Positions 1 to 9,363 of a stretch of DNA of 64,000 nt are shown one piece after another (the stretch's first letter is position 1; each line of letters opens with the position of its first letter). Position numbers and translations under genes: made by a program. A model generated the notes under the pieces. The model saw only the letters and a program-made list of their open reading frames with translations. It searched no databases and was not told the DNA's origin. The stretch is taken from the NCBI RefSeq assembly GCF_030503855.1, contig NZ_CP129971.1, forward strand, positions 2,790,001-2,854,000, written 5' to 3'. Source of the stretch: Marivirga salinae. GTDB lineage: Bacteria > Bacteroidota > Bacteroidia > Cytophagales > Cyclobacteriaceae.

Positions 1-2038
1 CTTCAACAGCGGGTATGACATTCATGGTATAGGTTAAATTATCCTCAGTGGTAAGATCTGATACAGAGCTAACGTTAGTCACCGCCAAATCAGTGCTTTC
101 AAATGCAATCGTCTCTTCATCGAACACAATTTGAATCGGAATAGTGGACATATTGGTGGTGTTAGTACCTATTGGTTCTATGGCCGTTACAGCAGGTGCT
201 GTTCCATCATAAGAAATCGTAACGCTTTTCCCTGGATTTGGATTGCCTGCAAGGTCAGTAACTGCACCCATGGGCAGGGTAACCGTTACCTGCTGATCAA
301 CGCTTGCGTCTAGCAGGGGGATAGTTAAGCTGTAATAGTTTCCTGCTTCATCCTCTACAAATGCAAGAGCTGTGGTACCTACCTGGCCATTTATTTGGAT
401 ATCTTGAAGATTTAAAGCTGTTACTTCTTCACCAAAGGCAATAGTAACCAAGAGCGGCTGCTCATTTACCGGCTCTGTAAATAAGTTAAGGCCAGTCAAA
501 TTCCCATTTAGGAAGAAAAAATCAGGATCGGTCAAATCTATTTTTAAGTAGCCTTCTACTGGCTCACTGCTTATCTCTAAAGCATTTGTTGCTGTGGCAC
601 TTATAGTATATTCACCCTCATTTAATACAGGTTGTATAATATTGTCACGCAATGTCCATGTGCCATCTCCGTTATTGGTGGCATCATACGCATCGCCGTT
701 CACCGTTACACTAACTGTTGCATCATTATCATCGACATCACCTGTCAAAGCAGGGGTTTGATCACTGGTATAAAGCGTATCGATGGTGACAGTGGGAGGT
801 GTAGTATCTGGTGCACCCTGTTGAAATACCCTAACATGCCCGGCATCTGCACCGCCAGCATCATTTAGATGTGCCCCAATCGCTGCATACATACCTTCTT
901 GTGATAAACTCAGGGAATAGCCAGCTTCATCTCCAACTGCTTCACCAGTAATGGCCTGCTCTACCAGCGTCCAGTTAGCGCCATTGAATTCATATATTTC
1001 GGCACGCCCATTCTCATTTCCAGTGACATTATTATTCGCTCCAATTCCTAATCTAGAACCATCACCTGACATGCTTATGGAAATTCCAAAATTATCGCCA
1101 AATATTGCTGAAGTTAGGGTTTCTTGTAAACTCCATGAAGTGGTATAATTATAAATACTAACAGAAGCACCGCCTAAAAAAAAGTTGACAGCACTGACTG
1201 CTAACAGATTACCGTTATCAGAAAGGCTTACTCTTTGGCCTAAATATTCATCAGCAACCCCATCAAAGGTGCCGGTATTGGTATAATTAGTAGAGTTCCA
1301 GCTGTAAGTGGTAAACTGTCCTTCCAAATTAGCCCCATTATCTGGTGCACCAATCGCCAGAACATCTCCGTCCAAGTCCAAACTGACTGCAGAACCAAAT
1401 CCTGAATTATCTGTAGATCCATTGATATTTTCACGGCTTTGCCATACAGTTCCATCCCAAGCATAAACGCTCACTCTTCCGCGAGCACTACCGCCTCCTG
1501 CATGAAGTGGAGCACCTATGGCCAGTATATTTCCATCTCCCGAAAGACTTAAGGCAGCACCTAGTCTATTTTCGACTGCATCACCATCTATAAAGTGTAT
1601 TAAATCCCAGTCGCTGGTAGTTGAATTCCAGTTATAAATTTGAACCAAGCCTGCATTGATAGACGAACTTGAATTAGTAGGGGCACCTATTGCCAGTTTA
1701 GTTCCATCATCACTCAAACTCAGCGTCTGTCCGAAGGAGGCACCATCATTTGTTCCATTTATAGTGGAACCCTTTTGTACCCAGGAGCCACTTTGTAATT
1801 CATATATTTCTACACTTCCACGAAGAGAAAATTCAGTTCCTCCCGCATCGGAACTAGGCGCACCAATGGCTACTATAGTTCCATCAGCTGAAATGCTAAC
1901 AGCTGCGCCAAATCCTTCGTTAGCAGTTCCCTGCATCGCTGTACCTACTTCGGTCCAGACATCCTGTGCCTGAACCCATGGTGCAGCGCCCCAAAGGCAG
2001 GCTATAACAAAGATTAATTTTGTAAATAATTTTTCCAT
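1..2038 (-). CDS. Secreted FG-GAP-like propeller / Ig-like protein, C-terminus cut off
   Basis: The reading frame is open from an ATG at 2036-2038 to the left edge, so the C-terminus is missing. The product starts with a Sec signal peptide ending near VQAQD. It continues with about eight repeats of the kind GxxVSxSxDGxxxAIGAP, which resemble FG-GAP or integrin-type beta-propeller blades (for example DGNILAIGAPLH). Then comes a bacterial Ig-like domain (TPPTVTID...TPALTGDVDD) and further Ig/cadherin-like strands (VTDLAGNPNPGKSVTISYDG). Such proteins are usually exported and often carry a C-terminal sorting domain, which would lie outside the window. The ligand cannot be told from sequence. The family call is from repeat pattern only. 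Confidence 0.8.
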   Translation of the reverse strand, partial: MEKLFTKLIFVIACLWGAAPWVQAQDVWTEVGTAMQGTANEGFGAAVSISADGTIVAIGAPSSDAGGTEFSLRGSVEIYELQSGSWVQKGSTINGTNDGASFGQTLSLSDDGTKLAIGAPTNSSSSINAGLVQIYNWNSTTSDWDLIHFIDGDAVENRLGAALSLSGDGNILAIGAPLHAGGGSARGRVSVYAWDGTVWQSRENINGSTDNSGFGSAVSLDLDGDVLAIGAPDNGANLEGQFTTYSWNSTNYTNTGTFDGVADEYLGQRVSLSDNGNLLAVSAVNFFLGGASVSIYNYTTSWSLQETLTSAIFGDNFGISISMSGDGSRLGIGANNNVTGNENGRAEIYEFNGANWTLVEQAITGEAVGDEAGYSLSLSQEGMYAAIGAHLNDAGGADAGHVRVFQQGAPDTTPPTVTIDTLYTSDQTPALTGDVDDNDATVSVTVNGDAYDATNNGDGTWTLRDNIIQPVLNEGEYTISATATNALEISSEPVEGYLKIDLTDPDFFFLNGNLTGLNLFTEPVNEQPLLVTIAFGEEVTALNLQDIQINGQVGTTALAFVEDEAGNYYSLTIPLLDASVDQQVTVTLPMGAVTDLAGNPNPGKSVTISYDGTAPAVTAIEPIGTNTTNMSTIPIQIVFDEETIAFESTDLAVTNVSSVSDLTTEDNLTYTMNVIPAVE

Positions 2039-2524
2039 AAATAGGTGTTTTATAGGTTAGTGAAAATTGCTAGCTGCTTAGTTAGTATTAATAATAGCTA
2101 GAAATTGTAACATAAAAATAGGGGTAGAAAGGGCATGGGTATTATCGAATTCCTGCCATTTATTATCAAATTCCTGCCAAAATTCAAAAGGATAATTGCT
2201 GATCGAAGATATTAGGCATTTCATCCTAGTAAGGATATTTTGTATTTATTTTTGATTGAAAAGTCAGCGAAAACTTAAGACTTTTTGTTTGCTTAAACAG
2301 AAGCAGGAAATTGTGATAAAAATCTACCAGAGGTGGTTTTAATTTCGTTGGTAAGAGGTCAGCGGTAGACTAAAACAAATGTTTTATCGTTGCCCATTTC
2401 ATTAGATCCAAAAGCCCATTTTTTCCATGTTTTCGGCCAAAATATTTCACCAAGTAGCGATAACCCACAGAAATTAGGAAGCTAAAAACACATATAAAGC
2501 GAGTGATTTAAAGAGGAATCAGGA
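2039..2524. other. Intergenic region, nothing recognised
   Basis: This 486 bp AT-rich spacer lies upstream of the FG-GAP gene and downstream of the hybrid kinase, both on the minus strand. It should hold the promoter of the FG-GAP gene. I see no RNA gene, strong hairpin or repeat in it. Confidence 0.5.
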
Positions 2525-5209
2525 TCAATTACTTATAGATGTATATTCTTTAGGGGTTTTGCCGAACCTCTTTTTGAATGACTGACTGAAATGAGCCAGG
2601 TTATCCATGCCACATTCCTGAGCGATTTCTGAGATATTCATTTGCGGTTCATTGTCCATTAACTCACGTGCTTTCTGTATACGAATCTCCCGAATGTAAC
2701 TTGCTGGGGTTTGACCAGTGACGGCTCTTACTTTTCTAAACAAATTACGCTCGCTTAAATTTAGTTTTTTGCTTAAAAACTCATTTGAAAGTTTAGCGTT
2801 CTTTAAATTCTTCAGAATAAAATTATCCAGCTTAATTTTAAACGATTGCAGGTTTTCATTATCTAAATCCTCTACTTCTTTTTGAAGAGGCTTTTTGCGG
2901 CTAATTGAAAAATTTAAAGCATTTTGAATTCGTACTTTTAGTTCATCCAGATTAAAAGGTTTTATTACATAATCATCTATACCAAGATTCAATATTTTTA
3001 CTTTTTCGCTGCTAAGACTTTTCGCTGTTAAAAAAATAATCGGAATATCCCTCCATTTAGGATTGCTTTTTAACCTTAGCGCTAATTCATATCCATCAAT
3101 ATTAGGCATCATATAATCCGTGAGGATTAGGTCTGGCAGAACACCTTTTTCCAATTTATTCAAGGCTTCTTGTCCGTCAGCGGCTTCCATTGAATTGTAT
3201 TCGGACAATTTTTCTTTCAAATACGTACGCATGAAAGCATCGTCTTCCACGAACAAAATGCTTTGCTTTGCTTGATCTATTGAAGAGATTAAGGTGGGAG
3301 CATCCTCCTCAAAATATTCTTCAATAGCATTCGGAAATGTAAGTTTAAAAGTTGTTCCTTTTCCTAATTCACTAAGACATTCAACTTTCCCTTGATGCAA
3401 TTCCATGAATTCTTTTACAATGAAAAGACCAATCCCTGTACCTCCTGTTTTTGATGAGTTCTCTGATTGAAAATAGCGATCAAATATTCTTGCTAAGTCG
3501 TTCTGACTAATTCCTATGCCTTCATCTCTAACTTCAATATTTAAATCTTTTTTATGCTTATCAATCTTAATATAAATACTGCCAGACTTATTGCTGTATT
3601 TAATCGCATTAGAAATTAAGATCGTAATGATCTTTTCAAATTTATCCTGATCAACGTATGCTACTATAGTCTTTTCAGAAGGATTCAGCACAATAATTTG
3701 GTCCTTATATTGTGCAGCATCTTGCAAATTGTGTTGAATATTTGTTATGAGCTTTGTAATGTCAGTGGGTTGGCAAACCGCAACAAGTTCAGCATCATCC
3801 AGTTTTGCCAGATCGAGCATTTCATTTACAAGCTGCAACAAATATTTACTGTTTTTTAAAGAAAGATTAAGGTCTTTTTTAATAGCTGGCACTAGTTTTT
3901 CATTCTTCAAACTGCTTTCCAGTGGAGATATGATTAGCGATAATGGAGTTTTAAGTTCATGCGATACATTATTGAAAAATTGTGTTTTAAATTTTTCAAC
4001 GCGCTTCAGCTGTTTTTTTTCTTCTTTGAGTTGGTTGATTTGCACTTTACTTGATAAAGATTCTTCTTGAAGTTGGAAGTAATCTTTTAGCCAAGCAAGA
4101 GTAAAGATGGCATCCCTAATCAATAGACTGATATATACAGTCTTGGTTGTTAAATATGTGCTTGGTAAAATTCCATTTATGGCAAGAATGGTTAAAGTGG
4201 CAGCCAAAATAGGAGGGATATTAGCAATTATATAAATGAGGCAATTGTGCCGTTCTTTATTCCACACTTTTATGATCAACAATATATTTGCTAAAACAAA
4301 TAGTACGAAATATAAGCCTGAGCTTACTTTTAAAAACAAGCTGTTATCTTCATTGATAAAAGCTAGTTGAATAATAAAAAATGGAAATACTAATATGTAA
4401 AATAAAACTTTTGAATGTTGGTAGGCTTTGAGATAAAATGCAGTAAAAAATGTATAAGCTCCAACGAGAAGAATATTGAGAATGATTTCTGCCTGATGTA
4501 TTTTCCATGCACTGATATCTATAAGCCCTATAAAAGATTGATGTACAACGTTGACCAGTAGTATGCTAATGATAATAAGAATAATATAGGTAGCTTGACT
4601 GAGGCTTGGCCTTAGGAAAAATAATATAAGGTTGATCAACAAGATGATGAGCTCCATTCCGCTCAGGAGTATAACTACCGTATTAATTAAACTTGAATCG
4701 TGCTCAAATTCTTCAGAAGAAACGGCTTCTATGTTTGATAATGTTCTAAGAGGTGTTGAATAACTCGTTTTGCTGATCAGTTTTAGGTAAAGATTGCCAC
4801 CTTCAGGCTCTAAATCAATCACATTAAGATAGAAACCTTTTTTGTAGCCTCGCTCTGAAAACTCTACTAGCCTTCCTGAGCGCGAGTGCGGATTTTTGTC
4901 CTCCGGATAATAGGCTTCTATCCTTTCAAAATATTCAGATAGATATAAATAATCTGCACCATTTAGGGCTTCCTGTTGGATCTTAATCCAATAAATAGGT
5001 ATTTCTTTGGATAAGCTATTCGATTTCTCGAATGAGATTTTTTGATTGGTTTCAAGATTTTGGATTTCAGAAAATGATAGATCAGTTGTATCAGCAAAAA
5101 CCTTGAAACTGATGTCACTTGTAGTTTGACCAAAAGATGAATCTGCCCAAAATAGAAGCAGTATAAATAAAAATTTTCTCACAGATTTGGAGTATTTACT
5201 ATCTAGCAA
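2525..5209 (-). CDS. Hybrid sensor histidine kinase / response regulator with AraC-type DNA-binding domain
   Basis: One-component-like hybrid two-component protein of 894 residues. A signal peptide is followed by a periplasmic 7TMR-DISMED2-like domain (about 30-165) and a 7TM block (about 175-385). A coiled linker leads to HisKA with the phospho-acceptor His near residue 416 (VSHELKTPLS). The HATPase has ISNAIKYSN, DEGIGIS and GGTGIGLFIVKE. A receiver domain has its phospho-Asp near 698 (LTDYMMPNIDG) and the conserved Lys in VIKPF. A C-terminal AraC HTH (about 770-894) ends with the helix pair IAQECGMDNLAHFSQSFKKR. All phosphorelay residues are intact, so it should sense an envelope signal and act directly on DNA. 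Target genes are unknown; it stands alone on the minus strand. Confidence 0.93.
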   Translation of the reverse strand: MLDSKYSKSVRKFLFILLLFWADSSFGQTTSDISFKVFADTTDLSFSEIQNLETNQKISFEKSNSLSKEIPIYWIKIQQEALNGADYLYLSEYFERIEAYYPEDKNPHSRSGRLVEFSERGYKKGFYLNVIDLEPEGGNLYLKLISKTSYSTPLRTLSNIEAVSSEEFEHDSSLINTVVILLSGMELIILLINLILFFLRPSLSQATYIILIIISILLVNVVHQSFIGLIDISAWKIHQAEIILNILLVGAYTFFTAFYLKAYQHSKVLFYILVFPFFIIQLAFINEDNSLFLKVSSGLYFVLFVLANILLIIKVWNKERHNCLIYIIANIPPILAATLTILAINGILPSTYLTTKTVYISLLIRDAIFTLAWLKDYFQLQEESLSSKVQINQLKEEKKQLKRVEKFKTQFFNNVSHELKTPLSLIISPLESSLKNEKLVPAIKKDLNLSLKNSKYLLQLVNEMLDLAKLDDAELVAVCQPTDITKLITNIQHNLQDAAQYKDQIIVLNPSEKTIVAYVDQDKFEKIITILISNAIKYSNKSGSIYIKIDKHKKDLNIEVRDEGIGISQNDLARIFDRYFQSENSSKTGGTGIGLFIVKEFMELHQGKVECLSELGKGTTFKLTFPNAIEEYFEEDAPTLISSIDQAKQSILFVEDDAFMRTYLKEKLSEYNSMEAADGQEALNKLEKGVLPDLILTDYMMPNIDGYELALRLKSNPKWRDIPIIFLTAKSLSSEKVKILNLGIDDYVIKPFNLDELKVRIQNALNFSISRKKPLQKEVEDLDNENLQSFKIKLDNFILKNLKNAKLSNEFLSKKLNLSERNLFRKVRAVTGQTPASYIREIRIQKARELMDNEPQMNISEIAQECGMDNLAHFSQSFKKRFGKTPKEYTSISN

Positions 5210-5427
5210 ATGGAAACTATAAAAAGCCTAATTATATATTTTTCAAATAGCTAAAATAATGCTTTTTTAATCTTTCGTCAATATCTTATGAGATAATGCT
5301 GGGTTCTTTCGACCAATACTATTTATACTTAGAGGAATAGGTGATGGGGATTCAATTGCTATAATTACTACTCCGTAATTAGCTCTTTTGGTTTAAAAGC
5401 TTGGAAAATAGGTAAGCCCAAAAGTAG

Positions 5428-5464
5428 AAAAACCTTCCAGGTTTTAAACGCCTGTAAGGTTTTT
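5428..5464. terminator. Hairpin, probable bidirectional terminator
   Basis: The left arm AAAAACCTTCCAGG (5428-5441) pairs with CCTGTAAGGTTTTT (5451-5464), 13 of 14 pairs, with a 9-nt loop. The T-run at one end and A-run at the other allow termination on either strand. It lies about 130 bp past the stop of the minus-strand gene at 5594. The remaining spacer from 5210 to 5593 shows nothing else. Confidence 0.6.
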
Positions 5465-5593
5465 TAATAATGGCTGATCTAAATCTTGTTAGAGGTTTCT
5501 GCCCCGGATTTGTATTTTAAAAATCATATGGAGCTGTGAAGACACGACTTTTGGCTATCATTAGATAGTAGGACAAGTTTAACATAAACAATT

Positions 5594-6247
5594 TTAAAGA
5601 TAAAATTGTAAACCTAAAGCAAAACTACCGGGATTAAAGTCTAAGCCAAATCTTTGCGATACATCGCTTACGTTTTCATTAGGATCATCCGATGAAGTTT
5701 TGGAAGAGTTGTAACCTAATAGACCATATTTACCTTCAATTCCGAATTTTTCGGTTATCATGAAAAGAATTCCTGGTTGAATACCTGCATGAAAATCAAA
5801 ACTATTTAAATCATTATTCTGACTTTCTTCATATCTGATTTTTCCAAAACCTACTTCAATATTTCCTTGAAGAAATAGATATAAATTTTCCTTTATTGAT
5901 TTATGTACACGGGTAAATGTGCCAAACCTAAATGTATTGTCTTTTCTATTGTAATCTGACATAGTGTTTTGACCAGATTCATAATAATTTAAAAATGATG
6001 CCCGTGAATATCCGATTTGTCCACCTATTGAAATATTATCACTAATAAAATAACCAAACTGAGGTGTAATGGAGAAATTCGTACGTTCAATTATCTGATT
6101 TCGGTAATCTATTCCCGAACCACTTTCATACTCTGAATTATTTGTGAAATACGAAGCACTTCCACCTAATTGAAATTTCCCATCTAAAGATTGGCTCAAT
6201 ACTGGAAACTGTATGAGTATAAGGATAGCTAATAGTAATCTTTTCAT
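5594..6247 (-). CDS. Outer membrane beta-barrel protein
   Basis: A 217-residue protein with a signal peptide (MKRLLLAILILIQFPVLSQS). The rest is made of alternating amphipathic strands typical of small porin-like barrels (GGQIGYSRASF, FRFGTFTRVHKS, LFLQGNIEVGFGKI) and ends in an aromatic C-terminal residue pattern (SFALGLQFYL), as expected for BAM-assembled proteins. It belongs to the broad outer-membrane-beta-barrel group of Bacteroidota; no specific ligand or pore function can be assigned. It is a single gene in its transcription unit, with a hairpin terminator downstream. Confidence 0.8.
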   Translation of the reverse strand: MKRLLLAILILIQFPVLSQSLDGKFQLGGSASYFTNNSEYESGSGIDYRNQIIERTNFSITPQFGYFISDNISIGGQIGYSRASFLNYYESGQNTMSDYNRKDNTFRFGTFTRVHKSIKENLYLFLQGNIEVGFGKIRYEESQNNDLNSFDFHAGIQPGILFMITEKFGIEGKYGLLGYNSSKTSSDDPNENVSDVSQRFGLDFNPGSFALGLQFYL

Positions 6248-6371
6248 GATTTTTTGTTTGGATTTAAATTTAATTATTGAAACAGAATAAAGTTTATTGC
6301 AATTAACTTAGTGACTTTCCGTATACATAAACTATGCCACTAATTTATTGAAATATGGATTGTGAATTGAT

Positions 6372-7031
6372 TTATTGAGATAAGCTGTTGTATTCATATT
6401 CCGCCTCAGCTAAAGCTCTAAAAGCTTTTAATTTAAGATTGGATAATTCCAGCGTAATCATTTCAGGCGGGGCATAATATCGGATTTTGACATCCTCAGC
6501 ATTGGCTATATCTCTAATTAAGTTCTCTTCAAGGGTATATTGAATACTAATTAAACTATAATTTCTAATTTCATAATCTCTGATAACAGAAGTAGTGCTC
6601 GAATCTGCTAAAATTAAATCTTCTTCCTCTTTATCCACTTCTGTAAGGCTTTCTTTTGATTGCGAATGGATCTCAATCGGGTAATTTCTGCCATCCACAA
6701 TGAAATAAATAGTGTTTTCAATAGATTTCAATCTATTTTCTAATTGCAGATAATCATAAAATTTATATTCTTGTTTAAAGCCATTGGTTTCCTTGTAGAT
6801 AAGTTGTTCATTTTTAATGAAAGAAGAATTCCGTTCCTCGGAAAAATTGTAAAAGAGTGTTTTCTTAAATCTAGTTATTCCTTTAATTTCATCATGCTCT
6901 ACCTCAGGTTTCGGGTTAGCTTTTATTAATAAAATAGCAGCAAGACAAGATTGAAGGCTGAAAAATACATTGACTAATAATATTTTTATAATTATTGATT
7001 TGCTGTAGCGATATAATTTAAAGGCTGTCAT
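6372..7031 (-). CDS. Putative lipoprotein of unknown function
   Basis: A 219-residue protein not recognised as any family. The N-terminus has a basic stretch, a hydrophobic segment (IIIKILLVNVFFSL) and a lipobox-like SLQSC with Cys near residue 29, so it is probably a lipoprotein. The remainder is soluble and charged, with predicted beta-strands (IYFIVDGRNYPIEIHS). It includes a motif YEIRNYSLISIQYTL and a C-terminal helix rich in Leu/Ala/Glu. It sits between the Sir2 gene and the beta-barrel gene on the same strand with spacers over 120 bp, so no operon is evident. Confidence 0.6.
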   Translation of the reverse strand: MTAFKLYRYSKSIIIKILLVNVFFSLQSCLAAILLIKANPKPEVEHDEIKGITRFKKTLFYNFSEERNSSFIKNEQLIYKETNGFKQEYKFYDYLQLENRLKSIENTIYFIVDGRNYPIEIHSQSKESLTEVDKEEEDLILADSSTTSVIRDYEIRNYSLISIQYTLEENLIRDIANAEDVKIRYYAPPEMITLELSNLKLKAFRALAEAEYEYNSLSQ

Positions 7032-7432
7032 AATTGAAAATGGTTTTTAAATCTATTTTCAAAAACTGTGCCTTTTATATAAATTAAGCTATAAATACAT
7101 TACATCTTAGAACTTCTGGATACATATTGAAAGCTTTTGGATTAGATCCTTGTTCAATTCTATTCAGTTAAGGCCACATTTAACTCATCAATTTTCACAT
7201 CAATATATTCCTACCACAAAGTGAACAATAGAAAAAAAAACCAAGGTTATTTGTGAGATAATTCAATTTTATATTTATGTAAAATCTTTTGTTTTCTTTT
7301 GAATCTCTTGTGGTTAAAAGAAATCAGTCTTAGGCTGCCCTTTTCCATTGCGGTTTAAAATATAGCAGTTATTAATCATATTTTCTGTTCCCATTGTTGA
7401 AGCGAATAAAAAAACAGACTTCAAAGTTTAAC
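7032..7432. other. Intergenic region, nothing recognised
   Basis: A 401 bp AT-rich spacer between the minus-strand Sir2 gene and the minus-strand lipoprotein gene. I see no repeat family member, RNA gene or clear terminator. Confidence 0.45.
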
Positions 7433-8140
7433 TTAATTTTCCCGTTGGGGATTAAGAGGCTTCAACTTCTCCTTCAATTCTTTCATTCCTTCTACTGCAC
7501 TTTTGGCAATGGCCGATACCTGATTATTTCCATAATATTCTGGAGTGCTAGGATCTACCACATAAATCGGAACATCAGTCTCTACTTGATGAATCAAACC
7601 TGCAGCAGGATAAACTTGCAAGGAAGTGCCTACTACTAATAATATATCTGCGGAAGCGGTAATGCGAGCTGCCGGCTCAATCATCGGAACCATTTCACCA
7701 AACCAAACAATATGTGGACGTAATTGAGAGCCTTTTTCGCATAAGTCTCCTTCATTAATTTCCCAACCGTCCAGTTCATAGATTAGATTTTCATCCTGAC
7801 AGCTTCTGGCTTTTCTAATTTCTCCATGTAAATGCAAAACATTGGATGAACCACCTCTTTCATGCAAATCATCAATGTTTTGTGTGATGATTTGGACATC
7901 ATAATATTCTTCTAGTTCTGCCAATATTTTGTGTGCTTCATTAGGTTCTGCCTCTAATACGGCTTTTCTTCTTTGGTTATAGAAATCTAATACCAATGCT
8001 TGATTTTTAGCCCAGCCTTGAGGTGAAGCTACTTCCATCACATCATGTCCTTCCCATAATCCATCGGCTCCTCTGAAGGTAGGAATGCCACTTTCTGCAC
8101 TTATTCCGGCTCCGGTTAAGACGACTAATTTCTTTTGCAT
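7433..8140 (-). CDS. cobB: Sir2-family NAD-dependent protein deacylase
   Basis: NAD-dependent removal of acyl groups from lysine, giving O-acyl-ADP-ribose and nicotinamide. The Rossmann motif GAGISAESGIPTFRG lies at the N-terminus, ITQNIDDLHERGG follows, and the catalytic His is in VLHLHGE. VVGTSLQVYPAAGL and the C-terminal nucleotide-binding segment are present. It is of the short bacterial class III type. The zinc-ribbon region keeps only two cysteines (ARSC and DLCEKG) instead of two CxxC pairs, so zinc binding is probably lost. I start at the ATG at 8140 because homologues begin just before KKLVVLTGAG. An in-frame ATG at 8161 would add seven residues. It is divergent from the OmpA lipoprotein gene across a very short spacer. 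Confidence 0.9.
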   Translation of the reverse strand: MQKKLVVLTGAGISAESGIPTFRGADGLWEGHDVMEVASPQGWAKNQALVLDFYNQRRKAVLEAEPNEAHKILAELEEYYDVQIITQNIDDLHERGGSSNVLHLHGEIRKARSCQDENLIYELDGWEINEGDLCEKGSQLRPHIVWFGEMVPMIEPAARITASADILLVVGTSLQVYPAAGLIHQVETDVPIYVVDPSTPEYYGNNQVSAIAKSAVEGMKELKEKLKPLNPQREN

Positions 8141-8217
8141 AACTTTATATTTTGAATTCATACAATCAAATTTGAATTCGATTCGTTACAGACTTCAATA
8201 TAATAAAACTTGAAAAA

Positions 8218-9166
8218 ATGATAGCAAGAATAATTTTTATTGCCTTAGTAATTTTTAGTAGTGCAGCCTGCGTAACGCAGAAAAAGTATGATGAACTCCT
8301 GGCTGAGAAAGTAAAACTTGAAGCTGAAAAAATGGGCTTAGAGGATAAAGTGGACTTGAAAAACAACACTATTGAATCTTTAGAAGCACAGTTAGCAGAG
8401 GAGAAAGAAACTTTAGCGCAGGTCAAAAAAGCTTATCAAAATTCTCAAAGTAGTTTGGACTCTTTGCAACAGCAGTATACAACGCTGAATGATTATTATG
8501 ATAAATTAATGAGCAGCAGCGGAAAGCTCAATACAGATTTAGCGAATAAGGAGAAACAACTCTTACAAATGGAAGCTGATTTGGAAATTTCCAAGCAGAA
8601 AAACGATGAACTAGCGGCTGAATTTAGCAGAGCGTGAAGAGCGAGTAGCAGAACTTGAAAAAGTATTGGCCGATAAGGAAGCAGCAGTAAATGCCTTAAA
8701 ACAAAAAGTGAGTGAAGCACTCCTAAATTTCAAGGAAAACGATTTAACTGTTGAAGTGAAGAATGGGAAAGTATATGTTTCCTTAGCAGAGCAGCTATTA
8801 TTTAATTCCGGAAGCACAGTGGTTGACTCGAAAGGAGCAGAAGCTTTAAAGAAATTAGCCCAAGTATTGAAAGATAATCAGGATGTAAATATTGTTGTAG
8901 AAGGTCACACTGATGATGTGCCTATTTCTGGAAATAATAAATATTTAAAAGATAACTGGGATTTAAGTGTTTTAAGAGCTACTTCTATTGTAAGGATTTT
9001 AACCAATAATGGTGCATCTCCAGAAAGAGTTACGGCTGCTGGAAAAGGAGAATTTTCCCCTAAAGCATCGAATGAAAATGCAGAAGGTAGGAGAGAGAAT
9101 AGAAGAACAGAAATTATCCTGACTCCAAAATTAGATGAGTTATTCCAGATTTTGGAAACGAATTAG
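8218..9166 (+). pseudogene. OmpA-family peptidoglycan-binding lipoprotein, frameshifted
   Basis: Two reading frames together encode one lipoprotein. The first part has a signal peptide with lipobox SSAAC, then a long coiled coil rich in Glu/Lys/Leu. It stops at a TGA at 8635-8637. In the +1 frame the same coiled coil resumes (LAEREERVAELEKVLADKEA). It leads into an OmpA C-terminal domain with EGHTDDVPISG and the NRRTEIIL signature, ending at 9166. Removing one T from the TTT at 8623-8625 restores a continuous frame. The gene would encode an envelope anchor that binds diaminopimelate in peptidoglycan. It may be a real pseudogene or a homopolymer sequencing error. Confidence 0.85.
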
Positions 9167-9168
9167 TT

Positions 9169-9302
9169 AGAAGTGGGAAGTCTGAAGTCTGAAGTTTATG
9201 ATACCAACAATGATTTATAAACCTAGACTCCAGACTTCTTTCATCCATCACCCCTCATCTCCACATCCATCACCCTTCCTCAACATATCTTTCTTCCCAC
9301 TT
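9169..9302. repeat. Low-complexity inverted repeat in spacer
   Basis: Just past the OmpA stop is AGAAGTGGGAAGTCTGAAGT, and shortly before the next gene comes its approximate reverse complement (CAGACTTC at about 9230 and CTTCCCACTTGT at about 9291). The same type of tract recurs at 16640-16700. It is one of several stop-proximal/start-proximal inverted pairs in the window. Confidence 0.5.
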
Positions 9303-9363
9303 GTACTAAAGCGGATTATTTGGTAAAATGCATGAAATTTTAATACGGCTTACGTTTTAATTA

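Noticed and set aside
951..1973. Plus-strand genes opposite the FG-GAP gene
   Set aside because: They are antisense to a continuous repeat-containing frame and have no domain of their own.
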